From positions 8,184,001-8,248,000 of the forward strand of contig OZ020248.1 in NCBI GenBank assembly GCA_963971285.1: a stretch of 64,000 nucleotides of DNA, read 5' to 3'. Origin of the DNA: Astropecten irregularis (lineage: Eukaryota > Echinodermata > Asteroidea > Paxillosida > Astropectinidae). Position 1 is the first letter of the stretch. Every line of letters begins with the position of its first letter. Shown one piece after another: positions 25,801 through 39,124 of this stretch. The notes under the pieces are model-generated. The model saw nothing but the letters and a program-made list of their open reading frames with translations, made no database searches and had not been told where the DNA came from. The position numbers and the translations under genes were made by a program.

Positions 25801-26700
25801 TTTTCGGCCATGAACATGACTTTGTAATTTGGCTAAGCCCATATTTTCATGTAGAGTACATATAGGGCTACATGTCGTGCAAGTTTCTAGTCGTTTGCCT
25901 CAGTATTCAGGGAGAAATTTCCAACTCTAGCGTCAAAAAGTCACTCATAGTCAAAGTGCAGTTTTAATGCGGCCTGCTCGGCGGCCATCTCTCATAGCGT
26001 GTGGTGCTATACTTGGATTTTCGGCCATGAACATGACTTTGTAATTTGGCACAGCCCATATTTCCCTGTACAGTACATTTTGGGCTACATGTCGTGCAAG
26101 TTTCAAGTCGATTGCGTCAGTATTCAGGGAAAAATTTCCAACTCTAGCGTCAAAAGTGTCTCATAGTCTAAGTGCAGTTTTAATGCGGCCTGCTCGGAGG
26201 CCTTCACGCATAGCGTGTGGTGATATACTTGGATTTTCGGCCATGAACATGACTTTGCAATTTGGCAGAGCCAATACTTTCCTGTAGAGTACATGTGGGG
26301 CTACATGTTGTGCAAGTTTCAAGTCGATTGCGTCAGTATTCAGGGAGAAATTTCCAACTCTAGCGTCAAAAAGTCACTCAAAGTCTAAGTGCAGTTTTAA
26401 TGCGGCCTGCTCGGCGGCCTTCTCTCATATATAGCGTGTGGTGCTATACTTGGATTTTCGGCCATGAACATGACTTTGTAATTTGGCACAGCCCATAATT
26501 CCATGTAGAGTTCATCTGGGGCTACATGTCGTGCAAGTTGCAAGTCGATTGCCTCAGTATTCAGGGAAAAATTTCCAACTCTAGCGTCAAAAAGTGTCTC
26601 ATATAGTCTTAGTGCAGTTTTAATGCGGCCTGCTCGGAGGCCTTCACGCATAGCGTGTGGTGTTATACTTCGATTTTCGGCCATGAACATGACTTTGGAA
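22801..26700. repeat. 1943-bp tandem HOR pair
   Basis: The short monomer at 22943 recurs at 24886, 1943 bp later, and 24454 onward recurs at 26397. The unit holds nine monomers. It has one short form, the CCCTTAG 1-bp loss, a 2-bp loss (CAAAAGTG near 24210), an extra TATA in CTCATATATAGCG near 24485 and an extra TA in CATATAGTCTTAG near 24660. The join between copies lies near 24735-24765. There a monomer that begins with the CTTCGATTTTCGG type switches to the GTTACAGTCCATTATTTCC type, so a hybrid monomer marks the crossover. The same block type reappears near 33.9-35.8 kb at an offset of about 9.0 kb. Confidence 0.85.
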
Positions 26701-27308
26701 TTTGGCAGAGCCAATACTTTCCTGTAGAGTACATGTGGGGCTACATGTTGTGCAAGTTTCAAGTCGATTGCTTCAGTATTCGGGGAGAAATTTCCAACTC
26801 TAACGTCAAAAAGTCACTCATAGTCTAAGTGCAGTTTTAATGCGGCCTGCTCGGCGGCCTTCTCTCATAGCGTGTGGCGCTATACTTGGATTTTCGGCCA
26901 TGAACATGACTTTGTAATTTGGCACAGCCCATAATTCCCTGTAGAGTTCATCTGGGGCTACATGTCGTGCAAGTTTCAAGTCGATTGCCTCAGTATTCAG
27001 GGAGAAATTTCCAACTCTAGCGTCAAAAAGTCACTCATAGTCTAAGTGCAGTTTTAATGCGGCCTGCTCGGCGGCCTTCTCTCATAGCGTGTGGTGCTAT
27101 ACTTGGATTTTCGGCCATGAACATGACTTTGTAATTTGGCACAGCCCATATTTCCCTGTACAGTTCATCTTGGGCTACATGTCGTGCAAGTTTCAAGTCG
27201 ATTGCCTCAGTATTCAGGGAGAAATTTCCAACTCTAGCGTCAAAAAGTGTCTCATAGTCTAAGTACAGTTTTAATGCGGCCTTCGCATAGCGTGTGGTGC
27301 TATACTTG

Positions 27309-27418
27309 AATTTTCGGACATGAACATGACTTTGGAACTTGGCACATCTTATATTTTCCTGTAGATTTTCGGCCATGAACATGACTTTGGAATTTTGCAC
27401 AGCCCATATCTCCCTGTA
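27309..27418. repeat. Hybrid 258-bp monomer
   Basis: Second-copy start at 27364, following the short monomer start at 27263; CACATCTTATA form. Confidence 0.9.
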
Positions 27419-29504
27419 GAGTACATGTGGGGCTACATGTCGTGCAAGTTTCAAGTCGATTGCATCAGTATTCAGGGAGAAATTTCCAACTCTAGCGTCA
27501 AAAAGTCACTCATAGTCTTAGTGCAGTTTTAATGCGGCCTGCTCGGCGGCCTTCTCTCATAGCGTGTGGTGCTATACTTGGATTTTCGGCCATGAACATG
27601 ACTTTGTAATTTGGCTAAGCCCATATTTTCCTGTAGAGTTCATCTGGGGCTACATGTCGTGCAAGTTGCAAGTCGATTGCCTCAGTATTCAGGGAAAAAT
27701 TTCCAAGTCTAGCGTCAAAACGTGTCTCATAGTCTAAGTGCAGTTTTAATGCGGCCTGCTCGGAGGCCTTCACGCATAGCGTGTGGTGTTATACTTGGAT
27801 TTTCGGCCATGATCATGACTTTGTAATTTGGCACAGCCCATATTTCCCTGTAGAATTCATCTGGGGCTACATGTCGTGCAAGTTTCAAGTCGATTGCCTC
27901 AGTATTCAGGGAAAAATTTCCAACTCTAGCGTCAAAAAGTGTCTCATAGTCTAAGTGCAGTTTTAATGCGGCCTGCTCGGAGTCCTTCACGCATAGCGTG
28001 TGGTGCTATACTTGGATTTTCGGCCCTAAACATGACTTTGGAATTTGTTACAGTCCATTATTTCCTGTATAGTACATTTTGGGCTACATGTCGTGCAAGT
28101 TTCAAGTCGATTGCCTCAGTATTCAGCGAAAAATTTCCAACTCTAGCGTCAAAAAGTGTCTCATAGTCTAAGTACAGTTTTAATGCGGCCTTCGCATAGC
28201 GTGTGGTGCTATACTTGAATTTTCGGACATGAACATAAATTTGGAATATGGCATAGCCCATATTTTCCTGTAGTGTACATCTAGGGCTACATCTCTTGCA
28301 AGTTTCTAGTCGATTGCCTCAGTATTCAGGGAGAAATTTCCAACTCTAGCGTCAAAAAGTCACTCATAGTCAAAGTGCAGTTTTAATGCGGCCTGCTCGG
28401 AGGCCTTCACGCATAGCGTGTGGTGCTATACTTGGATTTTCGGCCATGAACATGACTTTGGAATTTGGCAGAGCCAATACTTTCCTGTAGAGTACATGTG
28501 GGGCTACATGTTGTGCAAGTTTCAAGTCGATTGCGTCAGTATTCAGGGAGAAATTTCCAACTCTAGCGTCAAAAAGTCACTCATAGTCTAAGTGCAGTTT
28601 TAATGCGGCCTGCTCGGCGGCCTTCTCTCATAGCCTTTGGTGCTATACTTGGATTTTCGGCCATGAACATGACTGTGTAATTTGGCACAGCCCATAATTC
28701 CCTTAGAGTTCATCTGGGGCTACATGTCGTGCAAGTCTCTTGTCGATTGCCTCAGTATTCAGGGAGAAAGTTCCAACTCTAGCGTCAAAAAGTCACTCAT
28801 AGTCAAAGTGCAGTTTTAATGCGGCCTGCTCGGCGGCCTTCTCTCATAGCTTGTGGTGCTATACTTGGATTTTCGGCCATGAACATGACTTTGTAATTTG
28901 GCTAAGCCCATATTTTCCTGTAGAGTACATGTGGGGCTACATGTTGTGCAAGTTTCAAGTCGATTGCTTCAGTATTCGGGGAGAAATTTCCAACTCTAAC
29001 GTCAAAAAGTCACTCATAGTCTAAGTGCAGTTTTAATGCGGCCTGCTCGGCGGCCTTCTCTCATAGCGTGTGGCGCTATACTTGGATTTTCGGCCATGAA
29101 CATGACTTTGTAATTTGGCACAGCCCATAATTCCCTGTAGAGTTCATCTGGGGCTACATGTCGTGCAAGTTTCAAGTCGATTGCCTCAGTATTCAGGGAG
29201 AAATTTCCAACTCTAGCGTCAAAAAGTCACTCATAGTCTAAGTGCAGTTTTAATGCGGCCTGCTCGGCGGCCTTCTCTCATAGCGTGTGGTGCTATACTT
29301 GGATTTTCGGCCATGAACATGACTTTGTAATTTGGCACAGCCCATATTTCCCTGTACAGTTCATCTTGGGCTACATGTCGTGCAAGTTTCAAGTCGATTG
29401 CCTCAGTATTCAGGGAGAAATTTCCAACTCTAGCGTCAAAAAGTGTCTCATAGTCTAAGTACAGTTTTAATGCGGCCTTCGCATAGCGTGTGGTGCTATA
29501 CTTG

Positions 29505-29614
29505 AATTTTCGGACATGAACATGACTTTGGAACTTGGCACATCTTATATTTTCCTGTAGATTTTCGGCCATGAACATGACTTTGGAATTTTGCACAGCC
29601 CATATCTCCCTGTA
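29505..29614. repeat. Hybrid 258-bp monomer
   Basis: Second-copy start at 29560, 2196 bp after the one at 27364. Confidence 0.9.
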
Positions 29615-31266
29615 GAGTACATGTGGGGCTACATGTCGTGCAAGTTTCAAGTCGATTGCATCAGTATTCAGGGAGAAATTTCCAACTCTAGCGTCAAAAA
29701 GTCACTCATAGTCTTAGTGCAGTTTTAATGCGGCCTGCTCGGCGGCCTTCTCTCATAGCGTGTGGTGCTATACTTGGATTTTCGGCCATGAACATGACTT
29801 TGTAATTTGGCTAAGCCCATATTTTCCTGTAGAGTTCATCTGGGGCTACATGTCGTGCAAGTTGCAAGTCGATTGCCTCAGTATTCAGGGAAAAATTTCC
29901 AAGTCTAGCGTCAAAAAGTGTCTCATAGTCTAAGTGCAGTTTTAATGCGGCCTGCTCGGAGGCCTTCACGCATAGCGTGTGGTGTTATACTTGGATTTTC
30001 GGCCATGATCATGACTTTGTAATTTGGCACAGCCCATATTTCCCTGTAGAATTCATCTGGGGCTACATGTCGTGCAAGTTTCAAGTCGATTGCCTCAGTA
30101 TTCAGGGAAAAATTTCCAACTCTAGCGTCAAAAAGTGTCTCATAGTCTAAGTGCAGTTTTAATGCGGCCTGCTCGGAGTCCTTCACGCATAGCGTGTGGT
30201 GCTATACTTGGATTTTCGGCCCTAAACATGACTTTGGAATTTGTTACAGTCCATTATTTCCTGTATAGTACATTTTGGGCTACATGTCGTGCAAGTTTCA
30301 AGTCGATTGCCTCAGTATTCAGCGAAAAATTTCCAACTCTAGCGTCAAAAAGTGTCTCATAGTCTAAGTACAGTTTTAATGCGGCCTTCGCATAGCGTGT
30401 GGTGCTATACTTGAATTTTCGGACATGAACATAAATTTGGAATATGGCATAGCCCATATTTTCCTGTAGTGTACATCTAGGGCTACATCTCTTGCAAGTT
30501 TCTAGTCGATTGCCTCAGTATTCAGGGAGAAATTTCCAACTCTAGCGTCAAAAAGTCACTCATAGTCAAAGTGCAGTTTTAATGCGGCCTGCTCGGAGGC
30601 CTTCACGCATAGCGTGTGGTGCTATACTTGGATTTTCGGCCATGAACATGACTTTGGAATTTGGCAGAGCCAATACTTTCCTGTAGAGTACATGTGGGGC
30701 TACATGTTGTGCAAGTTTCAAGTCGATTGCGTCAGTATTCAGGGAGAAATTTCCAACTCTAGCGTCAAAAAGTCACTCATAGTCTAAGTGCAGTTTTAAT
30801 GCGGCCTGCTCGGCGGCCTTCTCTCATAGCCTTTGGTGCTATACTTGGATTTTCGGCCATGAACATGACTGTGTAATTTGGCACAGCCCATAATTCCCTT
30901 AGAGTTCATCTGGGGCTACATGTCGTGCAAGTCTCTTGTCGATTGCCTCAGTATTCAGGGAGAAAGTTCCAACTCTAGCGTCAAAAAGTCACTCATAGTC
31001 AAAGTGCAGTTTTAATGCGGCCTGCTCGGCGGCCTTCTCTCATAGCTTGTGGTGCTATACTTGGATTTTCGGCCATGAACATGACTTTGTAATTTGGCTA
31101 AGCCCATATTTTCATGTAGAGTACATATAGGGCTACATGTCGTGCAAGTTTCTAGTCGTTTGCCTCAGTATTCAGGGAGAAATTTCCAACTCTAGCGTCA
31201 AAAAGTGTCTCATAGTCTAAGTACAGTTTTAATGCGGCCTTCGCATAGCGTGTGGTGCTATACTTG

Positions 31267-31376
31267 AATTTTCGGACATGAACATGACTTTGGAACTTGG
31301 CACATCTTATATTTTCCTGTGGATTTTCGGCCATGAACATGACTTTGGAATTTTGCACAGCCCATATCTCCCTGTA
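31267..31376. repeat. Hybrid 258-bp monomer with TGTGGATTTT junction
   Basis: Second-copy start at 31322, 1762 bp after 29560. The junction reads CTGTGGATTTTC rather than CTGTAGATTTTC, a substitution private to this copy. Confidence 0.9.
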
Positions 31377-33028
31377 GAGTACATGTGGGGCTACATGTCG
31401 TGCAAGTTTCAAGTCGATTGCATCAGTATTCAGGGAGAAATTTCCAACTCTAGCGTCAAAAAGTCACTCATAGTCTTAGTGCAGTTTTAATGCGGCCTGC
31501 TCGGCGGCCTTCTCTCATAGCGTGTGGTGCTATACTTGGATTTTCGGCCATGAACATGACTTTGTAATTTGGCTAAGCCCATATTTTCCTGTAGAGTTCA
31601 TCTGGGGCTACATGTCGTGCAAGTTGCAAGTCGATTGCCTCAGTATTCAGGGAAAAATTTCCAACTCTAGCGTCAAAAAGTGTCTCATAGTCTAAGTGCA
31701 GTTTTAATGCGGCCTGCTCGGAGTCCTTCACGCATAGCGTGTGGTGCTATACTTGGATTTTCGGCCCTAAACATGACTGTGGAATTTGTTACAGTCCATT
31801 ATTTCCTGTAAAGTACATTTTGGGCTACATGTCGTGCAAGTTTCAAGTCGATTGCCTCAGTATTCAGCGAAAAATTTCCAACTCTAGCGTCAAAAAGTGT
31901 CTCATAGTCTAAGTACAGTTTTAATGCGGCCTTCGCATAGCGTGTGGTGCTATACTTGAATTTTCGGACATGAACATAAATTTGGAATATGGCATAGCCC
32001 ATATTTTCCTGTAGTGTACATCTAGGGCTACATCTCTTGCAAGTTTCTAGTCGATTGCCTCAGTATTCAGGGAGAAATTTCCAACTCTAGCGTCAAAAAG
32101 TCACTCATAGTCAAAGTGCAGTTTTAATGCGGCCTGCTCGGAGGCCTTCACGCATAGCGTGTGGTGCTATACTTGGATTTTCGGCCATGAACATGACTTT
32201 GGAATTTGGCAGAGCCAATACTTTCCTGTAGAGTACATGTGGGGCTACATGTTGTGCAAGTTTCAAGTCGATTGCGTCAGTATTCAGGGAGAAATTTCCA
32301 ACTCTAGCGTCAAAAAGTCACTCATAGTCTAAGTGCAGTTTTAATGCGGCCTGCTCGGCGGCCTTCTCTCATAGCCTTTGGTGCTATACTTGGATTTTCG
32401 GCCATGAACATGACTGTGTAATTTGGCACAGCCCATAATTCCCTTAGAGTTCATCTGGGGCTACATGTCGTGCAAGTCTCTTGTCGATTGCCTCAGTATT
32501 CAGGGAGAAAGTTCCAACTCTAGCGTCAAAAAGTCACTCATAGTCAAAGTGCAGTTTTAATGCGGCCTGCTCGGCGGCCATCTCGCATAGCGTGTGGTGC
32601 TATACTTGGATTTTCGGACATGAACATGACTTTGTAATTTGGCACAGCCCATAATTCCCTGTAGAGTTCATCTGGGGCTACATGTCGTGCAAGTTTCAAG
32701 TCGATTGCCTCAGTATTCAGGGAGAAATTTCCAACTCTAGCGTCAAAAAGTCACTCATAGTCTAAGTGCAGTTTTAATGCGGCCTGCTCGGCGGCCTTCT
32801 CTCATAGCGTGTGGTGCTATACTTGGATTTTCGGCCATGAACATGACTTTGTAATTTGGCTAAGCCCATATTTTCATGTAGAGTACATATAGGGCTACAT
32901 GTCGTGCAAGTTTCTAGTCGTTTGCCTCAGTATTCAGGGAGAAATTTCCAACTCTAGCGTCAAAAAGTGTCTCATAGTCTAAGTACAGTTTTAATGCGGC
33001 CTTCGCATAGCGTGTGGTGCTATACTTG

Positions 33029-33138
33029 AATTTTCGGACATGAACATGACTTTGGAACTTGGCACATCTTATATTTTCCTGTAGATTTTCGGCCATGAAC
33101 ATGACTTTGGAATTTTGCACAGCCCATATCTCCCTGTA
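33029..33138. repeat. Hybrid 258-bp monomer
   Basis: Second-copy start at 33084, 1762 bp after 31322; standard CTGTAGATTTTC junction. Confidence 0.9.
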
Positions 33139-36100
33139 GAGTACATGTGGGGCTACATGTCGTGCAAGTTTCAAGTCGATTGCATCAGTATTCAGGGAGA
33201 AATTTCCAACTCTAGCGTCAAAAAGTCACTCATAGTCTTAGTGCAGTTTTAATGCGGCCTGCTCGGCGGCCTTCTCTCATAGCGTGTGGTGCTATACTTG
33301 GATTTTCGGCCATGAACATGACTTTGTAATTTGGCTAAGCCCATATTTTCCTGTAGAGTTCATCTGGGGCTACATGTCGTGCAAGTTGCAAGTCGATTGC
33401 CTCAGTATTCAGGGAAAAATTTCCAACTCTAGCGTCAAAAAGTGTCTCATAGTCTAAGTGCAGTTTTAATGCGGCCTGCTCGGAGGCCTTCACGCATAGC
33501 GTGTGGTGTTATACTTGGATTTTCGGCCATGATCATGACTTTGTAATTTGGCACAGCCCATATTTCCCTGTAGAATTCATCTGGGGCTACATGTCGTGCA
33601 AGTTTAAAGTCGATTGCCTCAGTATTCAGGGAAAAATTTCCAACTCTAGCGTCAAAAAGTGTCTCATAGTCTAAGTGCAGTTTTAATGCGGCCTGCTCGG
33701 AGTCCTTCACGCATAGCGTGTGGTGCTATACTTGGATTTTCGGCCCTAAACATGACTTTGGAATTTGTTACAGTCCATTATTTCCTGTATAGTACATTTT
33801 GGGCTACATGTCGTGCAAGTTTCAAGTCGATTGCCTCAGTATTCAGCGAAAAATTTCCAACTCTAGCGTCAAAAAGTGTCTCATAGTCTAAGTACAGTTT
33901 TAATGCGGCCTTCGCATAGCGTGTGGTGCTATACTTGAATTTTCGGACATGAACATAAATTTGGAATATGGCATAGCCCATATTTTCCTGTAGTGTACAT
34001 CTAGGGCTACATCTCTTGCAAGTTTCTAGTCAATTGCCTCAGTATTCAGGGAGAAATTTCCAACTCTAGCGTCAAAAAGTCACTCATAGTCAAAGTGCAG
34101 TTTTAATGCGGCCTGCTCGGAGGCCTTCACGCATAGCGTGTGGTGCTATACTTGGATTTTCGGCCATGAACATGACTTTGGAATTTGGCAGAGCCAATAC
34201 TTTCCTGTAGAGTACATGTGGGGCTACATGTTGTGCAAGTTTCAAGTCGATTGCGTCAGTATTCAGGGAGAAATTTCCAACTCTAGCGTCAAAAAGTCAC
34301 TCATAGTCTAAGTGCAGTTTTAATGCGGCCTGCTCGGCGGCCTTCTCTCATAGCCTTTGGTGCTATACTTGGATTTTCGGCCATGAACATGACTGTGTAA
34401 TTTGGCACAGCCCATAATTCCCTTAGAGTTCATCTGGGGCTACATGTCGTGCAAGTCTCTTGTCGATTGCCTCAGTATTCAGGGAGAAAGTTCCAACTCT
34501 AGCGTCAAAAAGTCACTCATAGTCAAAGTGCAGTTTTAATGCGGCCTGCTCGGCGGCCATCTCGCATAGCGTGTGGTGCTATACTTGGATTTTCGGACAT
34601 GAACATGACTTTGTAATTTGGCACAGCCCATAATTCCCTGTAGAGTTCATCTGGGGCTACATGTCGTGCAAGTTTCAAGTCGATTGCCTCAGTATTCAGG
34701 GAGAAATTTCCAACTCTAGCGTCAAAAAGTCACTCATAGTCTAAGTGCAGTTTTAATGCGGCCTGCTCGGCGGCCTTCTCTCATAGCGTGTGGTGCTATA
34801 CTTGGATTTTCGGCCATGAACATGACTTTGTAATTTGGCTAAGCCCATATTTTCATGTAGAGTACATATAGGGCTACATGTCGTGCAAGTTTCTAGTCGT
34901 TTGCCTCAGTATTCAGGGAGAAATTTCCAACTCTAGCGTCAAAAAGTCACTCATAGTCAAAGTGCAGTTTTAATGCGGCCTGCTCGGCGGCCATCTCTCA
35001 TAGCGTGTGGTGCTATACTTGGATTTTCGGCCATGAACATGACTTTGTAATTTGGCACAGCCCATATTTCCCTGTACAGTACATTTTGGGCTACATGTCG
35101 TGCAAGTTTCAAGTCGATTGCGTCAGTATTCAGGGAAAAATTTCCAACTCTAGCGTCAAAAGTGTCTCATAGTCTAAGTGCAGTTTTAATGCGGCCTGCT
35201 CGGAGGCCTTCACGCATAGCGTGTGGTGATATACTTGGATTTTCGGCCATGAACATGACTTTGGAATTTGGCAGAGCCAATACTTTCCTGTAGAGTACAT
35301 GTGGGGCTACATGTTGTGCAAGTTTCAAGTCGATTGCGTCAGTATTCAGGGAGAAATTTCCAACTCTAGCGTCAAAAAGTCACTCAAAGTCTAAGTGCAG
35401 TTTTAATGCGGCCTGCTCGGCGGCCTTCTCTCATAGCGTGTGGTGCTATACTTGGATTTTCGGCCATGAACATGACTTTGTAATTTGGCACAGCCCATAA
35501 TTCCATGTAGAGTTCATCTGGGGCTACATGTCGTGCAAGTTGCAAGTCGATTGCCTCAGTATTCAGGGAAAAATTTCCAACTCTAGCGTCAAAAAGTGTC
35601 TCATATAGTCTAAGTGCAGTTTTAATGCGGCCTGCTCGGAGGCCTTCACGCATAGCGTGTGGTGTTATACTTCGATTTTCGGCCATGAACATGACTTTGG
35701 AATTTGGCAGAGCCAATACTTTCCTGTAGAGTACATGTGGGGCTACATGTTGTGCAAGTTTCAAGTCGATTGCTTCAGTATTCGGGGAGAAATTTCCAAC
35801 TCTAACGTCAAAAAGTCACTCATAGTCTAAGTGCAGTTTTAATGCGGCCTGCTCGGCGGCCTTCTCTCATAGCGTGTGGCGCTATACTTGGATTTTCGGC
35901 CATGAACATGACTTTGTAATTTGGCACAGCCCATAATTCCCTGTAGAGTTCATCTGGGGCTACATGTCGTGCAAGTTTCAAGTCGATTGCCTCAGTATTC
36001 AGGGAAAAATTTCCAAATCTAGCGTCAAAAAGTGTCTCATAGTCTAAGTGCAGTTTTAATGCGGCCTGCTCGGAGTCCTTCACGCATAGCGTGTGGTGTT

Positions 36101-36963
36101 ATACTTGGATTTTCGGCCGGCATGAACATGACTTTGTAATTTGGCACAGCCCATATTTCCGTGTAGAGTTCATCTGGGGCTACATGTCGTGCAAGTTTCA
36201 AGTCCATTGCCTCAGTATTCAGGGAGAAATTTCCAACTGTAGCGTCAAAAAGTTTCTCATAGTCTAAGTGCAGTTTTAATGCGGCCTGTTCGGAGGCCTT
36301 AACGCATAGCGTGTGCTGCTATACTTGGATATTCGGCCATGAACATGACTTTGGAATTTGGCACAGCCCATATTTCCTGTAGAGTTCATCTTGGGCTACA
36401 TGTCGTGCAAGTTTCAAGTCGATTGCCTCAGTATTCAGGGACAAATTTCCAAGTCTAGCGTCAAAAAGTGTCTCATAGTCTAAGTGCAGTTTTAATGCGG
36501 CCTGCTCGGAGGCCTTCACGCTTAGCGTGTGGTGCTATACTTTGATTTTCGGCCCAAAACATGACTTTGGAATTTGTCACAGTCCATATTTTCCTGTATA
36601 GTACATTTTGGGCTACATGTCGTGCAAGTTTCAAGTCGATTGCCTCAGTATTCAGGGAGAAATTTCCAACTCTAGCGTCAAAAAGTGTCTCATAGTCTAA
36701 GTACAGTTTTAATGCGGCCTTCGCATAGCGTGTGGTGCTATACTTGAATTTTCGGACATGAACATGACTTTGGAATATGGCATAGCCCATATTTTCCTGT
36801 AGAGTACATCTAGGGCTACATGTCGTGCAAGTTTCAAGTCGATTGCATCAGTATTCAGGGAGAAATTTCCAACTCTAGCGTCAAAAAGTCACTCATAGTC
36901 TAAGTGCAGTTTTAATGCGGCCTGCTCGACGGCCTTCTCTTAGAGCGTGTGGTGCTATACTAG

Positions 36964-37345
36964 GATTTTCGGCCATGAACATGACTTTGGAACTTGGCAC
37001 AGCTTATATTTTCCTGTAGATTTTCGGCCATGAACATGACTCTGTAATTTGGCACAGCCCATATTTCCTTGTAGAGGTCATCTGGGGCTACATGTCGTGC
37101 AAGTTTCAAGTCGATTGCCTCAGTATTCAGGAAGAAATTTCCAACTCTAGCGTCAACAAGTGTCTCATAGTCTAGGTGCAGTTTTAATGCGGCCTGCTCG
37201 GCGGCCTTCTCTCAGAGCGTGTGGTGCTATACTAGGATTTTCGGCCATGAACATGACTTTGGAACTTGGCACAGCTTATATTTTCCTGTAGATTTTCGGC
37301 CATGAACATGACTTTGGAATTTTGCACAGCCCATATCTCCCTGTA
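36964..37345. repeat. Two consecutive 272-bp monomers
   Basis: Second-copy starts at 37019 and 37291, 272 bp apart. This is the CACAGCTTATA form with full-length GGCCTTCTCT segments. Confidence 0.9.
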
Positions 37346-39014
37346 GAGTACATGTGGGGCTACATGTCGTGCAAGTTTCAAGTCGATTGCATCAGTATTC
37401 AGGGAGAAATTTCCAACTCTAGCGTCAAAAAGTCACTCATAGTCTAAGTGCAGTTTTAATGCGGCCTGCTCGGCGGCCTTCTCTCATAGCGTGTGGTGCT
37501 ATACTTGGATTTTCGGCCATGAACATGACTTTGTAATTTGGCTAAGCCCATATTTTCCTGTAGAGTTCATCTGGGGCTACATGTCGTGCAAGTTGCAAGT
37601 CGATTGCCTCAGTATTCAGGGAAAAATTTCCAACTCTAGCGTCAAAAAGTGTCTCATAGTCTAAGTGCAGTTTTAATGCGGCCTGCTCGGAGGCCTTCAC
37701 GCATAGCGTGTGGTGTTATACTTGGATTTTCGGCCATGATCATGACTTTGTAATTTGGCACAGCCCATATTTCCCTGTAGCATTCATCTGGGGCTACATG
37801 TCGTGCAAGTTTCAAGTCGATTGCCTCAGTATTCAGGGAAAAATTTCCAACTCTAGCGTCAAAAAGTGTCTCATAGTCTAAGTGCAGTTTTAATGCGGCC
37901 TGCTCGGAGTCCTTCACGCATAGCTTGTGGTGCTATACTTGGATTTTCGGCCCTAAACATGACTTTGGAATTTGTCACAGTCCATATTTTCCTGTATAGT
38001 ACATTTTGGGCTACATGTCGTGCAAGTTTCAAGTCGATTGCCTCAGTATTCAGCGAAAAATGTCCAACTCTAGCGTCAAAAAGTGTCTCGTAGTCTAAGT
38101 ACAGTTTTAATGCGGCCTTCGCATAGCGTGTGGTGCTATACTTGAATTTTCGGACATGAACATAAATTTGGAATATGGCATAGCCCATATTTTCCTGTAG
38201 TGTACATCTAGGGCTACATCTCTTGCAAGTTTCTAGTCGATTGCCTCAGTATTCAGGGAGAAATTTCCAACTCTAGCGTCAAAAAGTCACTCATAGTCAA
38301 AGTGCAGTTTTAATGCGGCCTGCTCGGAGTCCTTCACGCATAGCGTGTGGTGTTATACTTGGATTTTCGGCCGGCATGAACATGACTTTGTAATTTGGCA
38401 CAGCCCATATTTCCGTGTAGAGTTCATCTGGGGCTACATGTCGTGCAAGTTTCAAGTCCATTGCCTCAGTATTCAGGGAGAAATTTCCAACTGTAGCGTC
38501 AAAAAGTTTCTCATAGTCTAAGTGCAGTTTTAATGCGGCCTGTTCGGAGGCCTTAACGCATAGCGTGTGCTGCTATACTTGGATATTCGGCCATGAACAT
38601 GACTTTGGAATTTGGCACAGCCCATATTTCCTGTAGAGTTCATCTTGGGCTACATGTCGTGCAAGTTTCAAGTCGATTGCCTCAGTATTCAGGGACAAAT
38701 TTCCAAGTCTAGCGTCAAAAAGTGTCTCATAGTCTAAGTGCAGTTTTAATGCGGCCTGCTCGGAGGCCTTCACGCTTAGCGTGTGGTGCTATACTTTGAT
38801 TTTCGGCCCAAAACATGACTCTGTAATTTGGCACAGCCCATATTTCCTTGTAGAGTTCATCTGGGGCTACATGTCGTGCAAGTTTCAAGTCGATTGCCTC
38901 AGTATTCAGGAAGAAATTTCCAACTCTAGCGTCAACAAGTGTCTCATAGTCTAGGTGCAGTTTTAATGCGGCCTGCTCGGCGGCCTTCTCTCAGAGCGTG
39001 TGGTGCTATACTAG

Positions 39015-39124
39015 GATTTTCGGCCATGAACATGACTTTGGAACTTGGCACAGCTTATATTTTCCTGTAGATTTTCGGCCATGAACATGACTTTGGAATT
39101 TTGCACAGCCCATATCTCCCTGTA
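39015..39124. repeat. 272-bp monomer
   Basis: Second-copy start at 39070, exactly 1779 bp after 37291. Only the second of the upstream pair was included in this duplication. Confidence 0.9.

Larger units (their letters stand above)
26701..35640. repeat. HOR ladder of 2196, 1979, 1762 and 1545 bp units
   Basis: Equivalent short monomers of one lineage are at 27263, 29459, 31221 and 32983 (spacings 2196, 1762, 1762). Those of a second lineage are at 28172, 30368, 31913 and 33892 (spacings 2196, 1545, 1979). These lengths differ by exact multiples of 217, so versions of one unit have gained or lost whole monomers in register. Each unit carries one 258-bp hybrid monomer (junctions 27364, 29560, 31322, 33084). 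The last part, about 33.9-35.6 kb, matches 22.9-26.7 kb at an offset of 9002-9006 bp. That small change in offset is explained by the TATA insertion present only in the upstream copy. Confidence 0.86.
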
